Assembly: GCF_900114245.1 (NCBI RefSeq)
Contig: NZ_FOSK01000002.1
Location: forward strand, 124,001-188,000
Length of the DNA: 64,000 nucleotides
Source of the DNA: Pseudovibrio ascidiaceicola
GTDB lineage: Bacteria; Pseudomonadota; Alphaproteobacteria; Rhizobiales; Stappiaceae
Direction of reading: 5' to 3'
Shown: positions 7,685 through 17,372 of the stretch, one piece after another
Position numbering within the stretch: position 1 is the first letter of the stretch
Layout: each line of letters starts with the position of its first letter
The notes under the pieces: generated by a model
Told to the model about the DNA's origin: nothing
Database searches by the model: none
Seen by the model: only the letters and a program-made list of their open reading frames with translations
Translations under genes and position numbers: made by a program

Positions 7685-9841
7685 CTATAAGCTCTGAGCA
7701 CTCTTCACTTTACCCCTCTGACGCACAATACCGTGTTCCGTCTTTCGCCAGTAATGCGGTTTTATCGCGAACTCGATGAGGGCTTTGTAAGAGGCGATGC
7801 ACCCAAGAACCCAATAGAGTGGGATACTTGCAATCTCCCAGGTTCGAGGGCGAAAGCCGCGCTTTGCACTGCCTTGTAAGACCGTGACAACAGAGCCGCC
7901 AAGACCAAAGAGGAAACAGAACATGGCATAGATGCTGAAAGCATCAAATGCTTGTATTCCGGTGCTGTAATAATTCAGAGCAAGCTTTCCAAACATCCAA
8001 ACTGTCCATGGCGCAGCCCATAGACACAGCATGCCGCCAAAGAATGTTAGGAGCAGCAAGGCAAAGTTTTTCAGGCCGAGCTGCTTGTAAGCCAACCTTG
8101 GATTGCGCAGATGAACGGCCAGCGTTTGTATCCATCCTTTATGCCAGCGAGTACGTTGGTGTAGCCAGGCTTTGAGCGTAAGCGGCGCTTCTTCAAAAGT
8201 GGAGCTGTTTAGCGTGTGTGTCTTAAATCCTTGCCGCGCAAATCTGACTGCCAGATCTGCATCTTCTGTCACGTTGAATGGATCCCAACCGCCAACTTTC
8301 CGCAATGCGCTGACACGGAAGTGGTTGGATGTCCCTCCCAGAGGCAGCAGAAGGTTTTTGCGAGACAGAAATGGCAGGAAGACATCGAAGAGTGCCGCAT
8401 ATTCAAAAGCGAACTGACGAACCAACCAACTTTCCTCAGCGTGATCGATGGACAATGCAGCCTGCAAGCAAGCAACATCTTGGCCCTCGAGAGCGAACTG
8501 GCAGATGGCTTTTTTCAGTTGCTGTGGCTCAGGCCTGTCCTCTGCGTCAAAAACCGTTACGAACTCACCTTTTGTCGCCGCAAGGCCAACGGAAAGCGCA
8601 CGAGGTTTGGTCTGCGGTTTTCCGGGAGGTAGGATGATCATCCGCATCGACTTCTTCAGCAGTTTGCGGAGGTTTTTCTGTGTCAGCTCATCATCTTGTT
8701 CGACCAGAAAGATCACATCGAGCGCATCTTTCGGGTAATCCAACGCATCCAGCCCATCAACCAATTGGCGGCAGATTGCTGACTCTTTGTAAAGTGGGAC
8801 AAGCACGGTGTAGTGCGGCCACTTTTCCAGCTTTGGCACAGTGAATTCTTGCCGGTCAGAATAGGTGAAAAAGGATGCAAGGCGCAGCAACCCAGTGACA
8901 CCGAGTGATAAAGTCAGCAGAATAAGGAGGCCCCAGAACAATGCATCAAACGCGAAGCCAAGTGCTCCCAGAAAGATGATTGGAGAGACTGTCAGCAGCT
9001 TTCGCTGTGAAGGCAAAAAGCGATACACTGCCGACATTGAAACATCGTCTTGTGCCAATGCGTTGGCGCTGGCCGTCGTTACCGTCAACGCCTTTTGGTA
9101 CTCCGGTGTCACCAGTACAATCTTGCTCGTGGCTTCATCGAAATAGCCTAGAGCTCGCTCAAAAGCCTCAAGCTGGTGCCCAAGTGGTGCTGCTGCGAAG
9201 ACGACCTTTTGATTGAGGTCCAGTGCCGGAACAAACAAAATCCCTTCAGTCTCGAATGGTTTTAGCTTTTTATCAATTGGCGCAATAGCTGACAGGCTGC
9301 CATCAGACGCATAGCGGACATTCATTTTGCCGGAAATACCCCAGTAGAACACTGAGGCATCGAGAAATCCTTGTTCAATCAGATAATTGCTGGTGCATCT
9401 GTCTTCCGCCGTCATTCTGGACTTTGCGAAATCAATCAAGGCCTCGGAGCAATTGCATTGCAGCAGGACTTCCTGTTCCAACGCGTTTTTCAGACGCACA
9501 AATTCTGGAACATATTGGCCTTTGAGCGAAGGCTTGGAGATATTTTTGATAAGAGGTCCAGCACGTTCATGAGGCGTAGGATCATCGATGGATTGCTCTA
9601 GGGGAGTAATCGCTGTCATGCGGCTTCGCAGGGCTTGTCCTGCTTCAACCGAGCGTGCGCTTTCAATACAACCAATCGAAAGAGATAACGAACGTAGAGT
9701 ATTGGCCTGTCGTACTGAGAAAGGCAGCCCATTACCAACTGATATCTCGGAGTATTCCTGACAGCCCTTTGATACCCCGGCCCTCGTTAATCTAGGAGGC
9801 TGATCTTCAGTTACGGGCCTTCCCCTTACGCAGACATTCAC
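7685..9841 (-). CDS. Processive family-2 glycosyltransferase, membrane-bound
   Basis: A 718-residue protein. The catalytic GT2 domain begins near residue 344 (YTVLVPLYKE) and carries the nucleotide-sugar DxD-type motif DAED at 432-435, the TEDADL motif at 525-530 with the catalytic Asp, and QRTRW at 562-566, the QxxRW signature of processive synthases such as cellulose synthase. Transmembrane segments flank it at about 284-312 and in the last 140 residues. A 270-residue N-terminal region carries no motif I recognise, and no PilZ domain is seen. The GTG start at 9841 has an excellent Shine-Dalgarno (AAGGAGA, 7-base spacing). The sugar product is unknown; exopolysaccharide synthesis is an inference. 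Confidence 0.83.
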   Translation of the reverse strand: MNVCVRGRPVTEDQPPRLTRAGVSKGCQEYSEISVGNGLPFSVRQANTLRSLSLSIGCIESARSVEAGQALRSRMTAITPLEQSIDDPTPHERAGPLIKNISKPSLKGQYVPEFVRLKNALEQEVLLQCNCSEALIDFAKSRMTAEDRCTSNYLIEQGFLDASVFYWGISGKMNVRYASDGSLSAIAPIDKKLKPFETEGILFVPALDLNQKVVFAAAPLGHQLEAFERALGYFDEATSKIVLVTPEYQKALTVTTASANALAQDDVSMSAVYRFLPSQRKLLTVSPIIFLGALGFAFDALFWGLLILLTLSLGVTGLLRLASFFTYSDRQEFTVPKLEKWPHYTVLVPLYKESAICRQLVDGLDALDYPKDALDVIFLVEQDDELTQKNLRKLLKKSMRMIILPPGKPQTKPRALSVGLAATKGEFVTVFDAEDRPEPQQLKKAICQFALEGQDVACLQAALSIDHAEESWLVRQFAFEYAALFDVFLPFLSRKNLLLPLGGTSNHFRVSALRKVGGWDPFNVTEDADLAVRFARQGFKTHTLNSSTFEEAPLTLKAWLHQRTRWHKGWIQTLAVHLRNPRLAYKQLGLKNFALLLLTFFGGMLCLWAAPWTVWMFGKLALNYYSTGIQAFDAFSIYAMFCFLFGLGGSVVTVLQGSAKRGFRPRTWEIASIPLYWVLGCIASYKALIEFAIKPHYWRKTEHGIVRQRGKVKSAQSL

Positions 9842-9905
9842 TTAGTATCTCCTTGAGAATTTCCCGTTAGGCTTACGCTCTGTTGCAAACTGGATTGGAT
9901 AGCTT

Positions 9906-10853
9906 TTGCGTTTCCCCATATTCTTCATATTGCTGATTTTATGTAGTGCCCAGCCGCTCATTTTCGCGGCGTCAAATGCTATGGCACAGAATGCAAATAG
10001 CTCAGATACCTGGGAGATTTCCCAGAGCTCTCCATTGTTGGGAGGGGGAAACAGTGGCTCTGAAATTGGAGTAAGGTCCCGATCTGGCTCCTCTTCGGTA
10101 ACCATCCCTTTGTTCTCTGGCGGGCAGTCCGGTCTTGCAACAACCGGTAAAGCGCCGGAGCGGATACGCTTTATTGCAGCAGATAACTTTCCGCCCTTCA
10201 TTTTTCGCGATAGTGAAGAGCGTTTGATGGGTTACAACGTGGATCTTGCCCGCGAGATCTGCCAGAGCCTTAAGGCCGCTTGTAGCCTGAAGATCATTCC
10301 ATTTAACCACTTGGCCAATACGGTGTTTAATGGTGAGGCCGACGCTGTCATTGCCGGAGTGAGCATGACACCGGATACTCTTGAGAAACTGTCATTTTCT
10401 CAGATTTACATGCGTTTTCCGGGGCGCTTTGTTGTTGGCAGGAACAGTACGCTGGAACCTCTGCCAGAAACTCTGGGCGGAAAGCGCATTGCAGTTGTCG
10501 AAGGGTCGCGTCATGAAGCGTTTTTGGAACGGTTCTTTACGGACGCAATTGCTGTTCCATTTGAAAATGAAGAGCTTGCCCGAAATGCCTTGTCAAAGTC
10601 AGCTGTAGACGCCTTGTTTGGCGATGGAATGAGGCTGTCATTCTGGCTGGATACACGCACTGCAGACGGATGCTGCAAGTTTGCAGGAGGGCCGTGGCTG
10701 GATCCGAGTTACTTCAGCGGCGGATTGGCGATTGCAACAAAGGCAGGCAATACCAAGATGTTGAATGCAATCAATCTTGGTCTTACCCGCCTTCAATCCA
10801 ACGGTCGTCTCGGGGAACTCTATCTCAGATATTTCCCCCGCGGTTTCTTCTGA
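9906..10853 (+). CDS. Periplasmic solute-binding protein, family 3 (amino-acid type)
   Basis: A 315-residue protein with an N-terminal signal sequence (hydrophobic FFILLILCSAQPLIF) and an SBP_bac_3 fold: RFIAADNFPPFIFRD, MGYNVDLAREIC, NGEADAVIAGVSMTPD and GKRIAVVEGSRHEAFL. It should bind a small polar ligand, often an amino acid, in the periplasm. No permease or ATPase is adjacent, so it may serve a distant transporter or a sensor. An in-frame TAG lies two codons before the TTG at 9906, so this TTG is the earliest start and is needed for the signal peptide. A Ser/Gly-rich linker (about 40-75) precedes the binding domain. Confidence 0.78.
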   Translation: MRFPIFFILLILCSAQPLIFAASNAMAQNANSSDTWEISQSSPLLGGGNSGSEIGVRSRSGSSSVTIPLFSGGQSGLATTGKAPERIRFIAADNFPPFIFRDSEERLMGYNVDLAREICQSLKAACSLKIIPFNHLANTVFNGEADAVIAGVSMTPDTLEKLSFSQIYMRFPGRFVVGRNSTLEPLPETLGGKRIAVVEGSRHEAFLERFFTDAIAVPFENEELARNALSKSAVDALFGDGMRLSFWLDTRTADGCCKFAGGPWLDPSYFSGGLAIATKAGNTKMLNAINLGLTRLQSNGRLGELYLRYFPRGFF

Positions 10854-10856
10854 TCA

Positions 10857-11699
10857 TCACACTTTAGGTGTGCCGTCTTTGTTGACGCGACTGGAAAGCC
10901 AACCTTGCACATGTGCTAAAGCCTTGAAGGGTAACATCAATGCCCAACCGAGCTGGCGTGGTTCTTTGCCCTGAAACTCGCTTAGACCGAAGGTGATGTT
11001 CTCCTGACCGCCTTTGGGATCATTCACATAAGTGGAGAACAACCTGTCCCACCAAGGGAAGTTGAAGCCATAGTTACTATCGGTTTCGATGGGTCGGGTG
11101 GAATGGTGGATACGGTGCATGTCCGGAGTCACGATCATCCAACGTAGGATACGGTCTGCTCTGTCAGAGAGTTTGATATTTGCGTGATTAAACATGGCGG
11201 CTGCGTTGAGGACAACTTCAAAAATCACCACAGAGAGAACGGGTGCGCCGAGCAGTGCGACGACGATCACCTTCCAAAGCATAGAGACGGCAATCTCCAG
11301 CGGATGGAAGCGCAGAGCTGTTGTCACATCAAAGCGTGGATCAGTGTGATGAACCTTATGCAAATGCCATAGAAACGGGACTTTGTGACTGGCTACATGC
11401 ATGGCCCAAACCGCAAAATCGAGCGCGAAGAAGGCAATGACACCTGCTATAACTGGGTCGATCGCCAGCCAGTTGGCCAGGCCGAACCCTTCTACCTGTG
11501 CCCAGTAAGCTGTTGATACTGCAGCAAAAGGCAAGGCGAACCGTAGCATCAGAGTGTTGATTATTGACAGGAGAAGGTTGGTTGACCATCGCCTTGGTCG
11601 CTCCTGGCTCTCTGAACGCCTTGGGATGAAGATTTCCAAGAATGCGAACACTAAGAATGCGCCCGCAAATATTCCCAGGCGAATGACGCCTTCTTCCAT
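10857..11699 (-). CDS. Sterol desaturase / fatty acid hydroxylase family protein
   Basis: A 280-residue membrane protein with the di-iron histidine clusters of the family: HVASH, HKVHH, an isolated HANI and HRIHHS. These ligate two irons and perform oxygen-dependent hydroxylation or desaturation of a lipid substrate. Three to four hydrophobic segments precede and separate the clusters. Bacterial members act on sterol-like, hopanoid, carotenoid or ornithine-lipid substrates; the particular one cannot be inferred here. The stop lies three bases from the end of the convergent binding-protein gene. Confidence 0.87.
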   Translation of the reverse strand: MEEGVIRLGIFAGAFLVFAFLEIFIPRRSESQERPRRWSTNLLLSIINTLMLRFALPFAAVSTAYWAQVEGFGLANWLAIDPVIAGVIAFFALDFAVWAMHVASHKVPFLWHLHKVHHTDPRFDVTTALRFHPLEIAVSMLWKVIVVALLGAPVLSVVIFEVVLNAAAMFNHANIKLSDRADRILRWMIVTPDMHRIHHSTRPIETDSNYGFNFPWWDRLFSTYVNDPKGGQENITFGLSEFQGKEPRQLGWALMLPFKALAHVQGWLSSRVNKDGTPKV

Positions 11700-11831
11700 G
11701 ATGAATTCCGTTCGATTAGCGCGTATTTCCTACGCATTTATATTAGCTAATTTGAATATGGGTCTTATTGAAGACGGGGACAAGTAAATTTCCTGTCACT
11801 TTTGTCGTGAAAGAGGCGCTAAAATAGCCTC

Positions 11832-12482
11832 ATGACTGAGATTTTATGGACACGTCCTGAAGGTGAGTGCCATGGCACTCTTGTGTTGGCTCATGGTGCG
11901 GGTGCGCCGATGGATGCCAACTTTATGAACCGGTTTGCGGAAGCTGCGGCTGCGAATGGCATTGCTGTTGCGCGGTTTGAATTTGCTTACATGGCAAAAC
12001 GCCGGGAGACAGGCAAGAAGGCTCCTCCTCCGCGTGCAGACAAACTCATTGGCGAATTTCAGAGCGCTGTGCAGGATATTCTTGAACAAACTCAAGGCTC
12101 TGCCCTGATTGGCGGCAAGTCCATGGGTGGGCGTGTTGCAGCGATGCTGGCGGGTGGAGATAGCCTGCCGAAGCGCATTGCTGGTGTTGTTTGTCTTGGG
12201 TATCCGTTTCATACAGAAGCGAAGAAAGAGCTGGCGGACTGGCGGCTCGAGCCGTTGCAGAAATCCACTCGTCCTATTCTGATTACACAAGGTGACCGGG
12301 ATCAGATGGGGCATCAGGCTGAGGTGGAAGCTGTTGATTTACCTGAGTTTGTTCGGCTTTTCTGGCTGGAGGATGGAAACCACGATCTTGCCCCGCGCGG
12401 TGCTTCTCCCGCGACCTGGAAAGGCAATATTGAACAATCTGCGAAAGAGACCGCAGAGTTCTTTAAGTCGCTGATTTCCTAA
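11832..12482 (+). CDS. Alpha/beta hydrolase, KANL3/TEX30-type
   Basis: A 216-residue cytoplasmic protein. VLAHGAGAPMDANFM near residue 20 forms the oxyanion region, GGKSMGGR supplies the nucleophilic Ser elbow, and GDRD plus GNHDL near the C-terminus provide the acid and His. This is the compact KAN/TEX30-like alpha/beta hydrolase family (also called dienelactone-hydrolase-like). Natural substrate unknown. A strong terminator follows the stop, isolating it from the dGTPase gene. Confidence 0.83.
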   Translation: MTEILWTRPEGECHGTLVLAHGAGAPMDANFMNRFAEAAAANGIAVARFEFAYMAKRRETGKKAPPPRADKLIGEFQSAVQDILEQTQGSALIGGKSMGGRVAAMLAGGDSLPKRIAGVVCLGYPFHTEAKKELADWRLEPLQKSTRPILITQGDRDQMGHQAEVEAVDLPEFVRLFWLEDGNHDLAPRGASPATWKGNIEQSAKETAEFFKSLIS

Positions 12483-12490
12483 TATTTTTT

Positions 12491-12522
12491 GCCCTGCACT
12501 TTATTGTGCGGGGCTTTTTTTT
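12491..12522 (+). terminator. Rho-independent terminator of the hydrolase gene
   Basis: GCCCTGCAC and GTGCGGGGC form a 9-bp stem (one G-T pair) with a 6-base loop, then eight T residues. Confidence 0.93.
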
Positions 12523-12548
12523 GCTCAATTTATTGCGGAGTTTTTGAA

Positions 12549-13898
12549 GTGAGTGATGTTGTTTGGACTGCGCGTCAAAGTGGATGGGTTCCCAAGTCAG
12601 ATGATGCACGGACGCCCTATGACGTTGATTATGCCCGCATCGTTCATTCTCACGCATTCCGCCGCCTGCAGGGGAAAACCCAAATCCTAAATCTGGGCGA
12701 CAGCGACTTTTATCGCACCCGCCTGACCCATACACTGGAAGTTGCGCAGATCGCATCGGGCATCACGCGTCAGTTTCGGGCGTTCTTCAAGGATCATCCG
12801 GCCTACGACTACATTCCCGAAGAAAGCCTCGTAAAAACAATCAGCTATTGTCATGATATCGGGCACCCGCCTTTTGGGCATGGGGGTGAAGTTGCGCTGA
12901 ATTACTGTATGCGCGATACCGGCGGGTATGAGGGCAACGGCCAAACCCTGCGCATTGTTTCCCGGTTGGAGAAGATGTCGGCCAAACATGGGGCTGATCT
13001 GACGCGGCGGGCATTACTGGGTATGATGAAGTATCCGGTGGCCTTTTCCCGGGTCCATAATCCAGAGTTATCCCCGCGGCTTAACCCCAATACCTCTGCA
13101 GTGAGCCTGATTGATCGCAAGCGTTCTGCCCCGCCCAAATGCTTCATGGATGGGGAACAAGAGATTGTCGATTGGGTGCTGGAACCACTCTCTGAGCGGG
13201 ACCGCTCGCTGTTCTGCAGTTTTGAATCCAAGGACGGCAAGCACGGAAAATCCCGTTTTAAATCATGGGATTGCTCCATCATGGATCTGGCTGATGACGT
13301 TGCTTATGGGGTCCATGATTTTGAAGATGCAATTGCTTTAGGGCTGGTTCGGGAAGAGCAGTTCCGGGAGGATATCTCAGCAGAGGTTTGCGCGGCATTC
13401 TTGGATGATCTGATTGAGAGCAATCCGGAGAAGTATACCGGCAATGCCTACGAGCAGATGATTGCCGGGCTGTTTGGCAATGCCAATCGGCGAAAGCAGT
13501 TCATCGGTAAGCTGGTTCACTTCTTTATCGTGGCTGCTCAGATCAAGATAAGCGAGGTCTTCAGCGAGCCGCTTTTGAAGTACAAAGCGGTGCTGCCAGA
13601 AGGTCATAATAAGGTGCTTGAAGCCCTGAAAAGCTTTGTGTTTGAACGTGTTATTCAAGCACCAAATGTGCAGCATCTTGAGTTTAAAGGACAAACCATG
13701 GTGGTGGCTGTCTTTGAAACCTTGATGAGCGAGCCCAAAGCCTTCTTGCCGGAAGAGGTTTATGCTGACTTCGAACAAACTGAAGAAGGTTCACGGATCG
13801 TCTGTGATTACGTGGCAAGCATGACGGATATGATGCTTCTTAAAACCTATGATCGGTTGTTCAGCCCGCGCATGGGGTCAATCTTTGATCGCGTCTAG
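12549..13898 (+). CDS. dgt: Deoxyguanosinetriphosphate triphosphohydrolase (dGTPase)
   Basis: A 449-residue HD-domain enzyme that hydrolyses dGTP (and often other dNTPs) to the nucleoside and tripolyphosphate, helping set dNTP pools. The metal-binding HD elements are clear: RLTHTLEVAQIA, then SYCHDIGHPPFGHGGE, and later DLADDVAYGVHDFEDA. The N-terminal RIVHSHAFRRLQGKTQ is diagnostic of the dGTPase family. The GTG at 12549 is chosen because GGAG lies eight bases upstream and the open frame before it runs through the terminator. A terminator follows. Confidence 0.94.
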   Translation: MSDVVWTARQSGWVPKSDDARTPYDVDYARIVHSHAFRRLQGKTQILNLGDSDFYRTRLTHTLEVAQIASGITRQFRAFFKDHPAYDYIPEESLVKTISYCHDIGHPPFGHGGEVALNYCMRDTGGYEGNGQTLRIVSRLEKMSAKHGADLTRRALLGMMKYPVAFSRVHNPELSPRLNPNTSAVSLIDRKRSAPPKCFMDGEQEIVDWVLEPLSERDRSLFCSFESKDGKHGKSRFKSWDCSIMDLADDVAYGVHDFEDAIALGLVREEQFREDISAEVCAAFLDDLIESNPEKYTGNAYEQMIAGLFGNANRRKQFIGKLVHFFIVAAQIKISEVFSEPLLKYKAVLPEGHNKVLEALKSFVFERVIQAPNVQHLEFKGQTMVVAVFETLMSEPKAFLPEEVYADFEQTEEGSRIVCDYVASMTDMMLLKTYDRLFSPRMGSIFDRV

Positions 13899-13933
13899 CT
13901 GTAATTCTTATTCAATATCAATGAGTTAAAGAA

Positions 13934-13968
13934 AAACGCTGCCAGAGATTTTCTGACAGCGTTTTTTT
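13934..13968 (+). terminator. Rho-independent terminator of dgt
   Basis: AACGCTG...CAGA pairs with TCTG...CAGCGTT across a short loop, followed by seven T residues at 13962-13968, 36 bases after the dgt stop. Confidence 0.85.
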
Positions 13969-14106
13969 GTGCGTTGGTTTGCGTTTTTTACGCTTTTCCT
14001 GAACTGTTGTGTCAGGCAGCATTCATGCTCATTCACACTGCCTGCCATCACTTTTGTCTGAGCGAATTCTTGTCGCTTGATTGAATCCAATCAAGCGGAA
14101 CGCGCT

Positions 14107-15093
14107 TTAGTCCTCGAACACTTTGTTCGCGTCCAGCTCATAATCTTTGGAGCAGAAGTCGCACTTGATGTGGACGGTTCCTTCCGCCTTCATCTCAGTT
14201 TTATCTGCCTCAGAAAAGTTCTGCATCATGGCGGTGATCTTTTCTTCCGAGCAGGTGCATTTATCTGCCATCAGCTGCGGGGAGAAGACGGATGCACCAC
14301 GTTCGTGGAACAAGCGGTACAGAAGACCTTCGACAGTCAGGCTTGGATCGATGAGCTCATCATCTTTTACGGTCTCGACCAGCGAGCGCGCTTCGACCCA
14401 TGCGTCGTCTTCGTCAATCTCGTGCGCTTCATGTCCTTCCGGTGCATCGCCCGGATGGATGTCAGCCTGTTTGAGGCGATCCAGAGACTGAGGCAGGAAC
14501 TGAACCATGATGCCGCCAGCAGCCCAGGAGTGATCAGCCCCACCCTCTTCTGCTTTGGTCAGCACTTCAGCCACACCGAGGCGGACGAAAGTCGGGATCT
14601 GCTCTGACTTCTGGAAGTATTCGTGAGCAGCCTCTTCCAAGGTGGTGCCATTCAGGACCACGATACCCTGGTAGCGGCTGGTGTGCGCGCCCTGATCAAT
14701 GGTGAAAGCCAGATGTCCTTTGCCGAGCAGATGATCTGGTTTGAACCCATCTTTGGCTGCGACTTCGGCGACCTTGTCTTCGTTGAACTGCGCCATTGCA
14801 CGCAGCCCGTCAGGCGCGTTGAAATCAACAACGAGCGTGGAGACTGCACCGTCGGTCTGGGCTTGCAAGGTCAGGCGACCTTCGAACTTGAGGGTACTGC
14901 CAAGCATGGCTGTCAGGACAATTGCCTCTGACAGCAGCTTGTTGACTGGCGCAGGGTACTTGTGCCGCGCCAGCATAGAGTTCAGCACCGGCCCCATATT
15001 GATAACCCGACCGCGAACGTCCAGTGCTTCAACAGCAAATGGAACGACAGCGTCAACGCCAGCGGCGGTCGGTTGAGCAGGTGTATTTGTCAT
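14107..15093 (-). CDS. hslO: Hsp33 redox-regulated chaperone
   Basis: A 328-residue cytoplasmic chaperone activated by oxidative unfolding. The four zinc-binding cysteines are present in the C-terminal switch: CTC at 279-281 and CDFC at 311-314, preserving the CxC...CxxC layout. It is the third gene of argD-argF-hslO, nine bases after argF, an order found in many alphaproteobacteria. It prevents aggregation of oxidised proteins when the cysteines form disulfides and zinc is released. Confidence 0.95.
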   Translation of the reverse strand: MTNTPAQPTAAGVDAVVPFAVEALDVRGRVINMGPVLNSMLARHKYPAPVNKLLSEAIVLTAMLGSTLKFEGRLTLQAQTDGAVSTLVVDFNAPDGLRAMAQFNEDKVAEVAAKDGFKPDHLLGKGHLAFTIDQGAHTSRYQGIVVLNGTTLEEAAHEYFQKSEQIPTFVRLGVAEVLTKAEEGGADHSWAAGGIMVQFLPQSLDRLKQADIHPGDAPEGHEAHEIDEDDAWVEARSLVETVKDDELIDPSLTVEGLLYRLFHERGASVFSPQLMADKCTCSEEKITAMMQNFSEADKTEMKAEGTVHIKCDFCSKDYELDANKVFED

Positions 15094-15102
15094 TTTACTT
15101 TT

Positions 15103-16041
15103 TTATCCTTCAGGCAAAGCACCCATGCACCACGCCATAATGCCTTTTTGGGCGTGGAGTCGGTTTTCTGCCTCGTCGAATACCACAGAATGCGGGCCGT
15201 CGATCACCTCATTTGTCACTTCTTCCCCACGATGCGCAGGCAGGCAGTGCATAAACAAAGATGAATCGTTGGCTTCGCTCATCAAGCGTTCATTGACCTG
15301 ATAAGGAGCCAGCAGGTTATGACGCGTTTGTGCTTCGTCATCGCCCATGGACACCCAGCAATCGGTGATAACACAATCACTGTTTTTCACAGCAGCAAAC
15401 GGGTCGTCTGTTACTGAGAGTTCAGCACCGGATGTATAGGCCTTTTCGATCCATTCAAGAGGTACTGTCAGTTCATTTGGTGCGGCGACGTTAATTTTGA
15501 AGTCAAATTTCGCTGCCGCTTCGATCCAAGAGTAAAGAACGTTGTTGCTGTCGCCCACCCAGGAAACGGTTTTACCCTTAATGCTTCCGCGGTGTTCTTC
15601 GAATGTCATGATGTCGGCCATGATCTGACAAGGATGCGAAACCTTGGTCAGGCCGTTGATGACGGGAACACTAGCATATTCTGCCAGTTCTCTCACAGCA
15701 TCATGGTCCAGCATGCGGATCATGATCATGTCCACAAAGCGAGACAGAACACGGGCGGTATCAGGAATGGACTCGCCGCGGCCAAGCTGCATCTCAGCGC
15801 CTGTCAGCATCAGGGTTTCGCCGCCAAGTTCCCGCATGCCTACATCAAAGGAGATGCGGGTTCTGGTGGATGGCTGTTCAAAGACCATGGCGAGCACTTT
15901 GCCTGCCAGAGGGCCCTGCCCGCGATGAACACCATTGCGGGTGGCTTTGATCTGATTGGAGACCTTCATAATCTGGCGAAGGTCATCGCCTGAAAAATCG
16001 CTGATATCGAGAAAGTGCTGTGGTTTTGTCATAGTGGTCAT
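15103..16041 (-). CDS. argF: Ornithine carbamoyltransferase
   Basis: A 312-residue enzyme converting ornithine and carbamoyl phosphate to citrulline in arginine synthesis. The carbamoyl-phosphate motif STRT is at residues 58-61, and the ornithine/catalytic motif HCLPAHRG lies near the C-terminus. Its ATG overlaps the argD stop in an ATGA at 16038-16041, which suggests translational coupling. A second ATG three codons in is an alternative start. hslO follows after nine bases. Confidence 0.95.
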   Translation of the reverse strand: MTTMTKPQHFLDISDFSGDDLRQIMKVSNQIKATRNGVHRGQGPLAGKVLAMVFEQPSTRTRISFDVGMRELGGETLMLTGAEMQLGRGESIPDTARVLSRFVDMIMIRMLDHDAVRELAEYASVPVINGLTKVSHPCQIMADIMTFEEHRGSIKGKTVSWVGDSNNVLYSWIEAAAKFDFKINVAAPNELTVPLEWIEKAYTSGAELSVTDDPFAAVKNSDCVITDCWVSMGDDEAQTRHNLLAPYQVNERLMSEANDSSLFMHCLPAHRGEEVTNEVIDGPHSVVFDEAENRLHAQKGIMAWCMGALPEG

Positions 16042-17240
16042 TTGGCAGTCTCGGCAGTTTTCAGCTCGGTTTCCATGTCCGCAGCAGCGGCTTCAATCTT
16101 TTCAACGAGCAGGTCAATTTCTTCAGCGGTAATGGTCATTGGCGGCATAATGCGGAGCACGTTGTCTCCGGCACCAACCGGCAGCAGGCCGTTGTTGCGC
16201 ATGTGGGCCAGCACCTGTGTGTTTGGCACTTTGCATTTCAAGCCAAGCATCAGGCCTTCGCCGCGCACCAGCTCAAACACATCGCTGTGTTGATCAACAG
16301 CGCAGGCCAGCTTTTGCTTCAGCTGCAAGCCTTTTTCCTGAACAGCTTCCAGGAAGCCTGGTTCCAGAACCGTTTCCAGAACAGCATTGCCAACAGCCAT
16401 TGCCAGCGGGTTACCGCCAAAAGTGGTGCCGTGAACGCCAGGAACCATGCCACTGGCCGCTTCATTGGTTGCGAGGAACGCACCCATTGGGAAGCCACCA
16501 CCGATGCCTTTTGCAATTGCCATCAGATCCGGTGCAACGCCTGCCCATTCATGGGCAAAGAGTTTGCCGGTTCTGCCAACACCTGTCTGGATCTCATCGT
16601 AGATCAGCAACAAGTCATTCTCATCACAGATGTCACGCAGGCCTTTCAGGAAGGCCGGATCCATGCTGCGGATACCGCCTTCGCCCTGAACAGGCTCCAG
16701 CATGATCGCTGCAGTTTCTGGTCCAACGGTCTTTTTGACTGCATCCAGATCACCAACCGGCACCTGATCGAAACCTTCTGGCGCAGGGCCGAAGCCTTCG
16801 AGGTACTTTTGCTGACCACCAGCGGCGAGCGCTGCCATGGTTCTGCCGTGGAACGCATTTTCAAAGGTGATGATGCGGTTCTTTTCCGGGTTGCCCTTGG
16901 CAAAGTGGTAACGCCGCGCAGCCTTCATGGCCCCTTCTGTTGCTTCCGTACCAGAGTTGGTAAAGAACACAACATCAGCGAAGGTGTTGTCTGTCAGCAG
17001 CTTTGCAAGCTTCTCACCTTCAGGAATTGTATAGAGATTGGTGACGTGCCAAAGCTTTTCAGCCTGAGATTTGAGCGCCTCAACGAGTTTTGGGTGTGCA
17101 TGACCCAAGCCGGAGACGGCAATACCTGAAGCACAATCCATGTATCGTCGACCATCAGCCGCAATCAGCCAGACACCTTCCCCACGCTCGAACGCGAGGT
17201 CTGAGCGTGCATAAGTCTGCATTAGCGACGAAGTCGTCAT
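16038..17240 (-). CDS. argD: Acetylornithine/succinyldiaminopimelate aminotransferase
   Basis: A 400-residue fold-type I, class III PLP aminotransferase acting on N-acetylornithine in arginine synthesis and often on succinyl-diaminopimelate in lysine synthesis. Conserved elements include the [18 protein letters not shown] helix, the [14 protein letters not shown] aspartate strand and the PLP lysine in [11 protein letters not shown]. It starts with ATG after GAGGAGTAAGAA. It heads argD-argF-hslO, and its promoter and a hairpin lie just upstream (17305-17372). Confidence 0.93.
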   Translation of the reverse strand: MTTSSLMQTYARSDLAFERGEGVWLIAADGRRYMDCASGIAVSGLGHAHPKLVEALKSQAEKLWHVTNLYTIPEGEKLAKLLTDNTFADVVFFTNSGTEATEGAMKAARRYHFAKGNPEKNRIITFENAFHGRTMAALAAGGQQKYLEGFGPAPEGFDQVPVGDLDAVKKTVGPETAAIMLEPVQGEGGIRSMDPAFLKGLRDICDENDLLLIYDEIQTGVGRTGKLFAHEWAGVAPDLMAIAKGIGGGFPMGAFLATNEAASGMVPGVHGTTFGGNPLAMAVGNAVLETVLEPGFLEAVQEKGLQLKQKLACAVDQHSDVFELVRGEGLMLGLKCKVPNTQVLAHMRNNGLLPVGAGDNVLRIMPPMTITAEEIDLLVEKIEAAAADMETELKTAETAK

Positions 17241-17304
17241 TTCTTACTCCTCATGGATTGAGCTCTTTCGATCTGCTCAAAAATCTTGGTTGCTACAAAA
17301 ACAA

Positions 17305-17324
17305 AAAACGCCGTGTGGCGTTTT
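17305..17324 (-). promoter_or_regulatory. Terminator-like hairpin in the argD leader
   Basis: AAAACGCC and GGCGTTTT form an 8-bp stem with a 4-base loop; on the minus strand it is followed by TTGTTTTTG. It sits 65 bases before the argD ATG and only about a dozen bases after the predicted transcription start, so it is an early terminator, attenuator or 5' stabilising hairpin. Confidence 0.6.
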
Positions 17325-17342
17325 GAAACTAAGAGAAGCGAC

Positions 17343-17372
17343 ATATAAACCGCGTTCCCTCAGGGCAGTCAA
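17343..17372 (-). promoter_or_regulatory. Predicted sigma70-type promoter of argD
   Basis: On the minus strand TTGACT (17372-17367) is followed after 18 bases by TTATAT (17348-17343). This is close to the housekeeping consensus and is placed correctly for the argD-argF-hslO operon. Confidence 0.6.
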
